Assembly (NCBI GenBank): GCA_049585815.1
Contig: JBAVAR010000014.1
Location: 1 to 35,893, forward strand
Origin: DATLSM01 sp049585815
Lineage (GTDB): Bacteria > Actinomycetota > Thermoleophilia > Solirubrobacterales > 70-9
Reading direction: 5' to 3'
Length of the DNA stretch: 35,893 bases
Shown in pieces: positions 1-7,536 of the stretch. How positions within the stretch are numbered: position 1 is the first letter of the stretch; the number at the start of each line of letters is the position of its first letter. The translations under genes were made by a program, and so were the position numbers. The notes below the pieces were generated by a model, which worked only from the letters and a program-made list of their open reading frames with translations, was not told where the DNA came from and searched no databases.

Positions 1-1356
1 GGCTTTGCCGCCAAGCGCTATGGGCGCCCCAAGCGGGTGATCGACCTCTACCTGCGCTCCTCGCCGGGTTCCTCGGCGCGCGAAGCCCTGTGGAGCTACT
101 TCAACGCCAGCTCCGCCTACAAGGCCAAGGTCGCCGCCCAGGGCGGCGATGGGGTGCTGACCCGGCTCTCGATGCTGGCCCTGTTTGCGATCGGGTTGCT
201 CGGCGCGGTTCTGCTCTTGGCCTGGCTCGCGATCCGCCTCTTCACCCAGGCGGCGATCGCCTTCGTCTTGCTGCTCGCGGCGCCCTTTGCCCTCTTTTTG
301 CCGCTGCTCGGCGACAGCGGCCGCCGCGGGTTTAAGACATGGGGCCTGACCCTGCTCGGGGCGATCGTCGCCAAGGTGATCTACGCCGCCTTTTTATCGA
401 TCGTCTTGCTCGGGATCTCGATCCTCGGCGCGGTCGACGGACCGGCCGGCAGCGCCACCGGCTTTCTGCTCTCAGTTGTCTTCACCTGGGCGGTCTTCCT
501 CAAGCGCGCTGAGCTCGTCGGCTGGTTCAGCGTCGGCGAGGCCGAGCACTTCGGCGGAATCGGCCTCGGTGGATTCGCCGCTCTGAAGATCGGCGGCCGG
601 GTGGCCAGCGTCCCCGGTGGGGCGCTGCGCGGCGTCGCCCGCCGGGCGCTCGATTTGAAGCGCTCACGCGCCCTGCTGGGCGCGGAAGCGACGCGGGAGA
701 CGGCGAAAAGCTCGCTGCAGGACTCCGCCCGGGCGCTCGCCGAGCAGCGCTACCGGGAGGCGCGCGCGACGGTTGATTCTGCCGAGGCAGCCCCGGCGCC
801 GGAAGGGCGCGGCGCAAAACAATCGACCAGAGAGAAACACGCTCCGCAACGCAATGACCCTGCGCCCGGCATGGTGGAGGGCGAGAGTCCCGCAGTTAAG
901 GCCCCCAGCCCCGAGCGTTACCGGCGTGCGAAGGAGCTGCTGGCACATGTCGACCACAACCAGAGCCGTTTCGGTGAACGCTGGTCCGCTCGCGATCTGA
1001 AGCGCTTTGAAGCGGAGGACGACGAGCTGTTGAAGAGCTCGCGCGATCCGGCCGACCACGCCCACCGGGCGGGGTATGAGCGGACCAAGTTCGAGGCAAT
1101 GCGGGGCCCCGATCGCGAACGCGCCGAGCAGCAGATCGAGAAGGCGAGGAAGCGCGACTCACAGCGGCGGGCGGTCGCCTCCGAGGTGCCCGGCCGCATC
1201 GTGGGCCGCCCTCGCCAGATGGCAGAGCGGGTTCGCCAGGAGGCGGAGGAGCTGGGCGGTGCTACCGACCGTCGTGAGCAGCTGCGGCGCCTGCGTCGGG
1301 AGCGGCGCAACCACGATCATCTTGCACCGCGGCGCAACCTGAGTCGGGGAGGCTAG
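1..1356 (+). CDS. TrbL/VirB6-like conjugative transfer membrane protein (5' truncated by window edge)
   Basis: The reading frame is open from base 1, so the true start lies left of the window; the GTG at 37 is only the first internal start. The visible N-terminal half holds about five hydrophobic segments (around residues 45-75, 75-100, 115-145 and 150-170 counted from 37), typical of the polytopic TrbL/VirB6 channel subunit of type IV secretion systems. The C-terminal half is a long charged tail rich in Arg, Glu and Ala, probably cytoplasmic and partly coiled coil. It is followed two bases later by the next transfer gene. The assignment rests on topology and on the neighbouring wall hydrolase and coupling ATPase, not on a motif; another integral transfer protein is possible. 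Confidence 0.7.
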   Translation, partial: GFAAKRYGRPKRVIDLYLRSSPGSSAREALWSYFNASSAYKAKVAAQGGDGVLTRLSMLALFAIGLLGAVLLLAWLAIRLFTQAAIAFVLLLAAPFALFLPLLGDSGRRGFKTWGLTLLGAIVAKVIYAAFLSIVLLGISILGAVDGPAGSATGFLLSVVFTWAVFLKRAELVGWFSVGEAEHFGGIGLGGFAALKIGGRVASVPGGALRGVARRALDLKRSRALLGAEATRETAKSSLQDSARALAEQRYREARATVDSAEAAPAPEGRGAKQSTREKHAPQRNDPAPGMVEGESPAVKAPSPERYRRAKELLAHVDHNQSRFGERWSARDLKRFEAEDDELLKSSRDPADHAHRAGYERTKFEAMRGPDRERAEQQIEKARKRDSQRRAVASEVPGRIVGRPRQMAERVRQEAEELGGATDRREQLRRLRRERRNHDHLAPRRNLSRGG

Positions 1357-1358
1357 GC

Positions 1359-1871
1359 GTGTCCTCCGCAGCCCAGCTCCTTCGCCTCGCACTCTTCTGC
1401 GCCGCCTGCGCGGCCCTTCTAGCGGCGGCGATCGGATTCGCGGATGGTTCTCCCGCCAACGTCTCGCCGCCCCACGAGCAGGGAGCTGCCCCAGCTGTCA
1501 CCGCCGCCCCTCAGTCGGTGCAAACCGAGCGAGTCGCGCGCCTGCGCGCCACCCTGCATCGCGCCGCCGGCCGCTTTCTCGCCGCTTTCTTTCACTATGA
1601 GGTTGGTGAGCTGGGGCCGGGGGTGCGGCAGCAACTCCGGACCACCTGCTCGCCCGCCTTTGCCGCCGAGCTGCTCGGCGACCCTCCCCGCCGCCCGTCG
1701 GGAAATCCGGCGGCGGCCGCGCCGGGGCGGCTTGCGATTTCCGTCGCGTCGATCGAGCCACCGCGGGCGCTGATCAGTGGCTCTGCGAGTCGAGGGGGTG
1801 CTACTGAGCAGTTCTCCTTCCTTTTCGAAGCTCGTCACGGGGTCTGGCTGGCTAGCGGGCCAGGCGAATGA
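1359..1871 (+). CDS. Secreted or anchored conjugation accessory protein, possibly VirB8/TcpC-like
   Basis: A 170-aa product. The GTG start lies two bases after the upstream stop, with a GGGGAGG ribosome binding site inside the end of the upstream gene. An N-terminal hydrophobic segment (residues 7-27) is a signal anchor. A Pro/Ala linker follows, then a domain of about 105 residues with alternating strands ending in a segment reading VWLASGPGE. One helix, a curved sheet and this size resemble the NTF2-like fold of VirB8 and TcpC, which fits its place between the TrbL-like gene and the wall hydrolase. I recognise no catalytic motif. The stop overlaps the next start as ATGA, so translation is coupled. 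Transfer role is likely; the exact family is uncertain. Confidence 0.6.
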   Translation: MSSAAQLLRLALFCAACAALLAAAIGFADGSPANVSPPHEQGAAPAVTAAPQSVQTERVARLRATLHRAAGRFLAAFFHYEVGELGPGVRQQLRTTCSPAFAAELLGDPPRRPSGNPAAAAPGRLAISVASIEPPRALISGSASRGGATEQFSFLFEARHGVWLASGPGE

Positions 1872-2914
1872 ACAGGCAGCCGAGTGCTGCCCGCCGCGAG
1901 CGCAAGGGCCGAGTTCTCGGCGTCGCCGCGAAGGCGCTCGTCCGCGGTTTGGGCTGGAAGATCGCCGCCGCCGGATCGCTGGCGCTGCTTTGCCTGCTCT
2001 GCTTTGCCGGACTCTTTTTCGCCGTCTCGCCGAGCCCGGCCAGCGGCGAATGCAGCCTCAGCGGGGCCTCCGGTCAGGGGATTCCAGCCAACTACGTTCC
2101 CTGGCTGAGCAAAGCGGCGGTCAAGTACAAGCTCGGTCCTCAGGGTTTCTCAATCGTCGCCGCGATCCACAAAGTCGAGTCGGACTTCGGCCGCTCCTCG
2201 CTCCCGGGGGTTCATTCCGGGACCAACTCGGCCGGGGCAGCCGGCCCCGGCCAGTTTCTCTTTTCGACCTGGGCGACATATGGCGTCGATGCCAACGACG
2301 ATGGGCGCAAGGACATCTACAGCATTCCCGACTCAGTTTTTGCCACCGCCAACTACCTGGACGCATCCGGGGCCCCGGGTGACTGGAGAGCGGCGATTTT
2401 CGCCTACAACCACGCCGAGTGGTACGTCGAAGAGGTCTTAGAAACAGCAGCCAGCTTCGGAACTGGAATGCATGAAGTCTGCGCCGCCGCGGGAGGTCTC
2501 GGCGAACTGCCGAGCGGCCGCCTGGCCAAGGTCGAATATGTCGCCAAGTGGATTGAATCCCAGCGAATCCACTACTGCTGGGGCGGCGGCCACGGAACAA
2601 AGCCAGGTCCCTCGCCCGGTAGCGGTGAATTCTGTGGGCCGGGCGTCAGGGGCCTTGACTGCTCGGGTGCGGTGCGTTGGTTACTCGTTCTCTCTGGCTA
2701 CCCCGACCCCGGTGGCCTGGTATCCAACGAACTCGGAGCCCACTACCCCGCCGGCCGCGGCGCCCAAGTGACGATCTGGTCCAACGTCGACCACGTCTTC
2801 CTCGAAATCAACGGTCGCGATTGGGGCACCTCAGACGCCAACTTCGACCACGGCCCCGGCTACGGAGCGCAGCCGACGGCAGGCTTTGTTCCCAGTCATC
2901 CGCAGGGGCTATGA
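1868..2914 (+). CDS. Bifunctional lytic transglycosylase / NlpC-P60-like peptidoglycan hydrolase of the transfer apparatus
   Basis: A 348-aa product with one N-terminal membrane segment (residues 34-56), then an SLT-type lytic transglycosylase domain (about 75-190). Catalytic Glu104 lies in the KVESDFG motif, with the supporting GAAGPGQF motif downstream. The C-terminal domain (about 220-345) has the NlpC/P60 layout: Cys265 in GLDCSGAV and His309 in NVDHVFLEI. Such fusions open the cell wall for type IV secretion machines in Gram-positive bacteria (VirB1 role). Translation is coupled to the previous gene by ATGA. It is the last gene of the visible transfer operon; a toxin-antitoxin pair with its own promoter follows. 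Confidence 0.88.
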   Translation: MNRQPSAARRERKGRVLGVAAKALVRGLGWKIAAAGSLALLCLLCFAGLFFAVSPSPASGECSLSGASGQGIPANYVPWLSKAAVKYKLGPQGFSIVAAIHKVESDFGRSSLPGVHSGTNSAGAAGPGQFLFSTWATYGVDANDDGRKDIYSIPDSVFATANYLDASGAPGDWRAAIFAYNHAEWYVEEVLETAASFGTGMHEVCAAAGGLGELPSGRLAKVEYVAKWIESQRIHYCWGGGHGTKPGPSPGSGEFCGPGVRGLDCSGAVRWLLVLSGYPDPGGLVSNELGAHYPAGRGAQVTIWSNVDHVFLEINGRDWGTSDANFDHGPGYGAQPTAGFVPSHPQGL

Positions 2915-2919
2915 AATCT

Positions 2920-2947
2920 CTGACGCGGGATAATGATGCGCTAGACT
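2920..2947 (+). promoter_or_regulatory. Promoter of the first vapBC operon, probably giving leaderless mRNA
   Basis: A TAGACT -10 box (2942-2947) has a weak TCTGAC -35-like hexamer 16 bases upstream (2920-2925). The A of the ATG at 2955 is eight bases past the -10 box, where transcription would begin. No Shine-Dalgarno sequence precedes this ATG, so the message is probably leaderless. Confidence 0.45.
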
Positions 2948-2954
2948 GATGCCT

Positions 2955-3152
2955 ATGACCCGCACCACAGTTGATGTGGACGACCGCGCCCTCGACGCCG
3001 CTCGCCGCGAGCTGGGGACCAAGGGCCTCAGCGAGACCATCAACGCGGCGCTGCGCGAGACTGCTCGCCGTCGCGCTCTGCGCGACTTCGACGTCGTACG
3101 CGACGTCGACGGGACCCCGCAGGAGGTAGCCAAGGGCCGGGAGCGATCCTGA
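2955..3152 (+). CDS. vapB: VapB-family antitoxin
   Basis: A 65-aa protein if started at ATG 2955 (MTRTTVDVDD); an ATG two codons earlier is also possible. The N-terminus is a ribbon-helix-helix DNA-binding module: a short strand, then helices around DDRALDAARRELGTKGLSETINAALRE shortened here to its core LDAARRELG. The C-terminal 25 residues are charged and should wrap the toxin. The VapC-type toxin follows after a 23-base gap. In this family the antitoxin represses its own promoter and neutralises the partner PIN-domain RNase. I prefer the 2955 start because it coincides with the predicted transcription start. Confidence 0.85.
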   Translation: MTRTTVDVDDRALDAARRELGTKGLSETINAALRETARRRALRDFDVVRDVDGTPQEVAKGRERS

Positions 3153-3175
3153 ACGCTGAGCAGTCCCTTTGCCCG

Positions 3176-3607
3176 GTGCAGCCCGGAGTACCAGCGCTCT
3201 ATGACACCGGGGTCTGGACTTGGGTCCGTGACCGCCGTTTCCCGAATCTCGCCGAGTGGTTCAACGAACAGGTTGTCGAAGGTCGAGTGCTCGTCTGCGA
3301 GCTGGTCGTGATCGAGCTGGTCCGCCTGGCTCCCAACGAGCGCCGTGCCCGCGAGGTATCCGAACGACTGGGGGGCTTCGAGTCGGTACCGATGCCGTCC
3401 GGCTTGTGGAGCCGGGCGCAGGAAGTGCAGCTGGCGCTGGCGGGCACCGGCGATCATCGCCGCATCCCGCCCGCTGATCTGCTGTTGGCGGCGGCAGCCG
3501 AGGAGGCGAGCGTGCCGTTGGTTCACTACGACCGCGATTACGAGCGGATCGGTGCTGTCACGGACCTCGAGCATCACTGGTTTGTTCCCGACGGCAGCCT
3601 GGCGTAA
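3176..3607 (+). CDS. vapC: VapC-family PIN-domain toxin (ribonuclease)
   Basis: A 143-aa product starting at GTG 3176, the usual size for VapC. The acidic quartet of PIN domains is visible: Asp in ALYDTGVW near the N-terminus, Glu in VVIELVR, Asp in PPADLLLAAAAE and Asp in HYDRDYERI. These would bind Mg2+/Mn2+ for RNA cleavage; VapC enzymes usually cut tRNAs or rRNA. The first residues before the first Asp are not the usual hydrophobic strand, so the exact start is uncertain. It pairs with the antitoxin just upstream and probably stabilises the conjugative element. Confidence 0.85.
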   Translation: MQPGVPALYDTGVWTWVRDRRFPNLAEWFNEQVVEGRVLVCELVVIELVRLAPNERRAREVSERLGGFESVPMPSGLWSRAQEVQLALAGTGDHRRIPPADLLLAAAAEEASVPLVHYDRDYERIGAVTDLEHHWFVPDGSLA

Positions 3608-3699
3608 GAGACGGCTTCACTCGCCAGCTCCTGCAGTCGCCTGTATTCTCGGCCACGCAACGGTTCACCTTGGTGTATCTATGCCGACGTTGGTATTGG

Positions 3700-3862
3700 T
3701 CTAGAGCAACCGTCAGCTCGCTGATTTCGCGGTAGCTGTCACTGAAGGCGAGCACCGAGAGCGGTGGGCCCCCGCACTCGCGGGCGAGGAAGTCAAGTGA
3801 CTCGCCACGCAAGAGGCGCATCACGACCCCCTGCTTGCGCCGGCGCTCCACCGTGTTGCACG
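3700..3862 (-). pseudogene. Possible IS transposase OrfA remnant
   Basis: On the minus strand a segment reads RRRKQGVVMRLLRGESLDF, then LARECG, followed by LSVLAFSDSYREISELT. This resembles the helix-turn-helix start of IS3-type OrfA proteins, where RRRKQ..V.RLLRGE.L...SRE.G is followed by a ..LS.WRD.. segment. Here the second part is degraded, and no intact OrfB or terminal inverted repeats are visible. I read it as a decayed insertion sequence fragment inside the gap between vapC and the DNA-processing module. The similarity is by eye only. Confidence 0.4.
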
Positions 3863-3881
3863 CTCGCCCACGGCTCGCTGC

Positions 3882-4097
3882 GGGTTCTTCGCGATGCTCG
3901 CCGGCCAGGGCGAAGCAATCTCTGATCCGTTGCATGGCCCAATCGCCGCTCTTCGCGTCAAAGGAGATAAAGCCTTTGCGCTTTTCTACGGCCCCCATCG
4001 CCGCCAGTACATGATGCCGATGGTGCACGAAGGCGGGCGCTGGCGGGTCAATCAACTCGAGGCACTCCGCTATCCGCCGGGGTCCTCAGGAGGGTGA
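3882..4097 (+). pseudogene. C-terminal remnant of a secreted/lipoprotein-type hypothetical protein
   Basis: From about 3894 the plus strand encodes 67 residues containing PLHGPIAALRVKGDKAFAL, then MPMVHEGGRWRVNQLEALRY and a stop. This 'value changes by a regulator, then MPMV.EGG.W.V' layout is the tail of a common actinobacterial secreted protein fold (NTF2-like). No signal peptide or N-terminal domain lies upstream; instead the frame runs into the transposase-like remnant on the other strand. It is best read as the 3' end of a gene cut by insertion or deletion. A short intact ORF from ATG 3894 is possible but unlikely. Confidence 0.4.
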
Positions 4098-4406
4098 GCG
4101 GTTCCTCAAATGCCATGGGAAGTCGCGATTCTCATAGAGCGGAAACGCCTCACACCAGCTGAGTAACCGGATAAACCGAAGCGTATGGATGCTCGCCGCT
4201 CATAAGTCTCGCTTGATGCAGCGCGTAGCCTCGATTCCTGCGACGGCTCGGCAGCTCAGCTTGACTGCCTCTCCCCCGCACCTGGTTCCGCCGGACACTC
4301 GATCTGACCGAGGAGGTCAGGATGTCGAGAGTCACGAAGGTCGGAATGGACGAGAGAGCACTGGAGCGCCCTGCTTGACGCTGGGCGTGCGGCGACTCTC
4401 AGGATG
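4098..4406 (+). other. Non-coding stretch with an 18-codon candidate leader ORF
   Basis: No recognisable gene. Near its right end an ATG at 4322 opens an 18-aa ORF ending at 4378 (MSRVTKVGMDERALERPA) with a good AGGAGG ribosome binding site at about 4311-4316. It ends 28 bases before the hairpin in front of the replication-relaxation gene, so it could be a leader peptide of that operon or the stump of a lost antitoxin-like gene. A TTGACT -35-like hexamer occurs near 4260, without a convincing -10. Confidence 0.35.
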
Positions 4407-4444
4407 GCACGCCTCAGGCGTGCTTTCGTCGCCCCATGCACGCC
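4407..4444 (+). promoter_or_regulatory. Start-codon-proximal double hairpin (element 1 copy)
   Basis: GCACGCC (4407-4413), loop TCA, GGCGTGC (4417-4423) form a perfect 7-bp stem. The left arm is repeated at 4438-4444, beginning with the G of the ATG at 4436, so the right arm could instead pair there and cover the start codon. The same arrangement, with the same 12-base gap to ATG, precedes the first gene of the second island (17354-17389). It may be an RNA switch or a protein-binding operator with three half-sites. Confidence 0.55.
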
Positions 4445-5089
4445 CAGCCGCAGTCAACCAAGGCAAAAAGGCCCAGGCGAGGGCGCTATCGCGATCTCGA
4501 ACCCGAGGAGCGTGCTGGGCTGCGTCTGCTTTCCGAACAGGCGGCGATCCCGCTCGACCAGCTGGCGCGGTTTCTTGACGCCTCGCTCGGTGACGCCGTG
4601 GCTCTGGTCCAAGGCCTCGAAGCAGCTGGCTGCGTCGAGCACCGGCGCTTCTTGGTCCGCGATCACCCATGGTTTTGGCCGAGCAACCGGGGAGCGCGTC
4701 TCGCGGCTACCGGATTTGGCTACAAGTCGCCCGACGTGGCGATGCTCGCCCATCGCCGGGCTGTGAACGAGGTCCGGCTCTACCTTGCCGAGCGGGCACC
4801 GCTGGGGCGCTGGGTTTGCGAACGTACGGTGCTTCGCCAACGCGACCCCGCCGACCATCTACCTGATGCGGTCTTCGAGATTGGCGGTGAGCGTCACGCG
4901 ATCGAGGCTGAGATCTCGGTCAAACACAACGACGAGATTCGCCGCATAGTCGCTGAACACGGCAACCGTTACGACGCCGTGCTGTACTTCTGCGGCCCGA
5001 GTCCCTACCGGCTGTTGAAACGCGTCCAGGCCGAGGGACGTTGGCCGAAGCTGATCGTCCGCCGAGTTCCCCAGGGGGAGCCATGCTGA
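4436..5089 (+). CDS. Replication-relaxation family protein 1
   Basis: A 217-aa product of the replication-relaxation type found beside coupling proteins in actinobacterial conjugative elements. The N-terminal half has a winged-helix look (about residues 25-85: LLSEQAAIPLDQLARFLD, then a second helix and wing). The C-terminal half carries a conserved-looking acidic core (ERHAIEAEISVK) and ends in RWPKLIVRRVP. It probably binds transfer-origin DNA. Its stop lies inside the start of the coupling ATPase gene (ATGCTGA overlap), so the two are co-translated. A paralogue of the same length class lies just downstream of the ATPase. Lack of an upstream Shine-Dalgarno and presence of the hairpin suggest special translation control. 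Confidence 0.75.
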   Translation: MHAQPQSTKAKRPRRGRYRDLEPEERAGLRLLSEQAAIPLDQLARFLDASLGDAVALVQGLEAAGCVEHRRFLVRDHPWFWPSNRGARLAATGFGYKSPDVAMLAHRRAVNEVRLYLAERAPLGRWVCERTVLRQRDPADHLPDAVFEIGGERHAIEAEISVKHNDEIRRIVAEHGNRYDAVLYFCGPSPYRLLKRVQAEGRWPKLIVRRVPQGEPC

Positions 5090-6375
5090 GGCGGCGCAGC
5101 AGCTGCTTTACGGCGAGCGTTAAGCCTTTCGCTCTGGAGGGAGCCGTACTCGGCCGGCGCCTCGCGGGAGAACGGGCACTTCCAATGAGCGGGCCAAACC
5201 TGGTCTGGACCTTCGAGCAGATGCGCCGCCACGCCGTGATCCTCGGCGCCAGCGGTTCGGGCAAGACGGAGACCTCGATGCGAATTGCCCACGAACTGGC
5301 CACCAAGAGCGAGGCGCAGATCTTCTATCTCGACGCCAAGGGCGAGCGCGGTAGCGCGGAGCGCTTCGTGGCGCTGATGAGAGCCGCCGGCCGCAGTGCT
5401 CGGGTTTTCCCCAACCAGCCCTTCGACGCCTGGCGTGGCGATTGGCGCGGGATTGCGAACCGCCTGTTGGAGGTGGTCCCGTTCGCCACCGTGGGACCCG
5501 CGGCCTATTACCGCGACATCGCCAAGACGGCGCTGCAACTTGCCTGTAACCATCCCGACGGTCCGCCGCGATGCAGCTCTGAGCTGCTGGCCCGTCTTGA
5601 CTACGAGCTGCTGCTGAACGCCCACGGGCCCAGTAGCGCGGTGCTCTCCCTGCCGCGCGACAGGGTGAGCCAGGTGCGACTGCGCTATGAGGCCTTCTTC
5701 GGCCAGCTCGGCTGCGCGCTGGACGGCGATTGGTCCTGGGAGGACGCCGACGCCGCCTACCTGCTGCTCGATTCGGTCGCGCTGGGCGAGGACACGGCCA
5801 GCGCCGCCAGCATGCTCTTTGCTGACTTTGCCCATTACTTCACCCAGCGCAAGTCGCGCGAGCGCTTCTGCGTGCTGATCGCCGATGAGTTCTCCGCGAT
5901 CGCCACGTCCTCAGACGTGGCGATGAAGGTTGAGCAAGCGCGCAGTTTCAACGTCGGCATGGTGCTGGTCCCGCAGACGCCGTCCGGGATGGGACCGCTC
6001 CTCCAGCGCGATCGCATCTTCGGCTCGGTGGAGACGCTGATTGTCCATGCCCTCAATGACCCGTGCACTCTCGCCGAGCTGGGAGGGATGAAGCGGGTAA
6101 TCGAACTGACCCATCGCTACGAGGACGGCGTTTACGCCCGTCAGGGTCACGCCCGCCAAGAGCGAGCCCTGAGAATTGATCCCGACGAGATCCGGCGGCT
6201 GCCAACCGGCAGCGCCTGGGTGATTCGCCGCGGCCGCGTCGTCAAGGTCGGTATCGAGCGGGCACCAGCCACCGGCGTAGTTCTCCTGCCCGAGCCGGTG
6301 CTGCTCGACCGTCTGCTTGAGCCGGTTGAAGTCGCCGCGCCGAAGGAGATCTCCTATCTCGACGAGGAGGACTGA
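5083..6375 (+). CDS. TraG/TraD/VirD4-like type IV coupling ATPase
   Basis: A 430-aa product from ATG 5083, which overlaps the upstream stop. Walker A is GASGSGKT (residues 55-62) and Walker B is VLIADE (264-269), with the surrounding FxVLIADEFSA pattern of VirD4/TraG coupling proteins. A later Gln-containing segment (LVPQTPSG) matches the sensor region. There is no N-terminal membrane domain, so this is the soluble actinobacterial form, expected to depend on a partner for membrane docking. It should pump the DNA-relaxase complex into the transfer channel. It sits between two replication-relaxation paralogues, with the second starting two bases after its stop, all in one operon. Confidence 0.85.
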   Translation: MLRRRSSCFTASVKPFALEGAVLGRRLAGERALPMSGPNLVWTFEQMRRHAVILGASGSGKTETSMRIAHELATKSEAQIFYLDAKGERGSAERFVALMRAAGRSARVFPNQPFDAWRGDWRGIANRLLEVVPFATVGPAAYYRDIAKTALQLACNHPDGPPRCSSELLARLDYELLLNAHGPSSAVLSLPRDRVSQVRLRYEAFFGQLGCALDGDWSWEDADAAYLLLDSVALGEDTASAASMLFADFAHYFTQRKSRERFCVLIADEFSAIATSSDVAMKVEQARSFNVGMVLVPQTPSGMGPLLQRDRIFGSVETLIVHALNDPCTLAELGGMKRVIELTHRYEDGVYARQGHARQERALRIDPDEIRRLPTGSAWVIRRGRVVKVGIERAPATGVVLLPEPVLLDRLLEPVEVAAPKEISYLDEED

Positions 6376-6377
6376 GG

Positions 6378-7049
6378 ATGGCCGTTGGGATCGAGGACCC
6401 GAAGTTGCGCGATCGCGGCACCAGCGCCCTCGGTATGAGGAGACGGCGCACTGTGCTTGCCCCCGAACCTTGGGAGTTCGAGCTGCTGCGCTTGCTTGCA
6501 GAGCAGCAGGCAATTCCCTTTGACCAGCTGGCGCGCTTCCTCAATTGCGAGCAAGGGCAATCGGCGAGGGTTGTCAAGCACCTGACCAAGCTTGGCTACG
6601 CCGACTATGGTCGTTTTCTCGCCGACGAGCCTCACTGGGCGTGGACGACATGGCGTGGGATGCGACTCTCCGGAATGGGGTTCACGGCAGAGCCTCCCAA
6701 GGTCGGAGCGATGGCGCGGATGCGCTCAGTCAACGAGGTTCGCCTCCACATCGCCAGGCGCGCTCCCGAGGCGCGCTGGATCAGCGGGCGCAGCGTCGTC
6801 CGTGAACAGGGTATGAGGGGCTACCGACCCAACGCCGTGGTCGAGATCGGCGCCGAGCGTCACGCGCTCCTGGTGCGATTGCGTGTCGCCGAGCAGGAGC
6901 GCACGCTCGCCATCCTCGAGACTCACATGGCTCGCTATGACGCTGTGGTCGCATTCGCCAGCCGAGGGCCCCGCGCCCTGCTGGAGCGTCTCAAGGCTGA
7001 ACGCCACTGGCCGAAGCTTGTGATCCGCCCGATCCCGGGGCCGAGTTAG
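6378..7049 (+). CDS. Replication-relaxation family protein 2
   Basis: A 223-aa paralogue of the protein at 4436-5089. Matching blocks include LLAEQQAIPFDQLARFLN versus LLSEQAAIPLDQLARFLD, the SVNEVRLHIARRAP versus AVNEVRLYLAERAP segment, and the C-terminal HWPKLVIRPIP versus RWPKLIVRRVP. The acidic residues of the EAEISVK block in copy 1 are replaced here by LLVRLRVAE, so the copies may have diverged in activity. It starts two bases after the ATPase stop with GAGG just before ATG. A heterodimer with copy 1, or binding to two different origin half-sites, are possible roles. Confidence 0.75.
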   Translation: MAVGIEDPKLRDRGTSALGMRRRRTVLAPEPWEFELLRLLAEQQAIPFDQLARFLNCEQGQSARVVKHLTKLGYADYGRFLADEPHWAWTTWRGMRLSGMGFTAEPPKVGAMARMRSVNEVRLHIARRAPEARWISGRSVVREQGMRGYRPNAVVEIGAERHALLVRLRVAEQERTLAILETHMARYDAVVAFASRGPRALLERLKAERHWPKLVIRPIPGPS

Positions 7050-7237
7050 CAGCAGGACCCATTCCAGAGCCAAAAACCCGGCGCGATACAATGTCCTTAC
7101 CTGGCGGTCCAGCTCGGCCCCAGGGCGAGGGAAAGAGGAGAATCCGCACCGCCACCGGTCCGATTGGCCGGGCACGCCGCGCTCATCCACCGAGCGGCGC
7201 CGATTCAGCCTGTCGCCGGCATTCTCAGGCCCAGCCT

Positions 7238-7267
7238 TTGCCAAAGCACTCGCCGATCGCTTACAGT
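7238..7267 (+). promoter_or_regulatory. Promoter of the second vapBC operon, probably leaderless
   Basis: TTGCCA (7238-7243), an 18-base spacer and TACAGT (7262-7267) form a good sigma-70-type promoter. The ATG at 7276 begins nine bases after the -10 box, so transcription should start at or next to the start codon. No Shine-Dalgarno is present. This mirrors the promoter of the first vapBC pair. Confidence 0.5.
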
Positions 7268-7275
7268 ATGAGCAT

Positions 7276-7536
7276 ATGACCCGCATAACCCTTAGCCTCC
7301 CCGACGACTTCGCCTCCGCGCTGCGGCGCGAGGCTCGGCGCCGCCACACCTCCGTCTCGGCCGTCGCCCGCGAGGCGCTCGCCGAGCGCCTCGGCTTTAC
7401 TGGCGCCAAGCGCGAGGTCCCCTTCGCTGCCCTCGGCCGCAGCACCGACGGCCGCACCGCCCGCGAATCCGACGAGGTCCTGGTTGAGATCATCGAGGAC
7501 GCCTACCAGGATGCCTTCGGCGGTCGTCGTCGCTGA
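7276..7536 (+). CDS. vapB: Ribbon-helix-helix (CopG/VapB-type) antitoxin
   Basis: An 86-aa product. The N-terminal MTRITLSLPDDFASALRREA, followed by a second helix with SVSAVAREALAERLG, is a classical ribbon-helix-helix motif: the strand supplies DNA-contacting side chains and the helices dimerise. The acidic C-terminal region (DEVLVEIIEDAYQDAF) should bind the toxin. Its last nine codons overlap the start of the downstream PIN toxin, so expression is coupled. It differs clearly in sequence from the antitoxin at 2955-3152, so the two pairs are not a recent duplication. Confidence 0.88.
   Translation: MTRITLSLPDDFASALRREARRRHTSVSAVAREALAERLGFTGAKREVPFAALGRSTDGRTARESDEVLVEIIEDAYQDAFGGRRR

Noticed and set aside
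3558..4055. A 165-codon minus-strand ORF taken as one complete gene
   Set aside because: Only its middle part resembles a transposase start; both ends are unlike protein and it runs antisense into the vapC end and the secreted-protein remnant.
7091..7279. 62-aa plus-strand ORF in front of the second vapB, with TACAAT directly before its ATG
   Set aside because: The composition is low-complexity and the product has no fold-like pattern; the -10-like box touches the ATG, leaving no room for transcription start. The promoter at 7238-7267 explains the region better.
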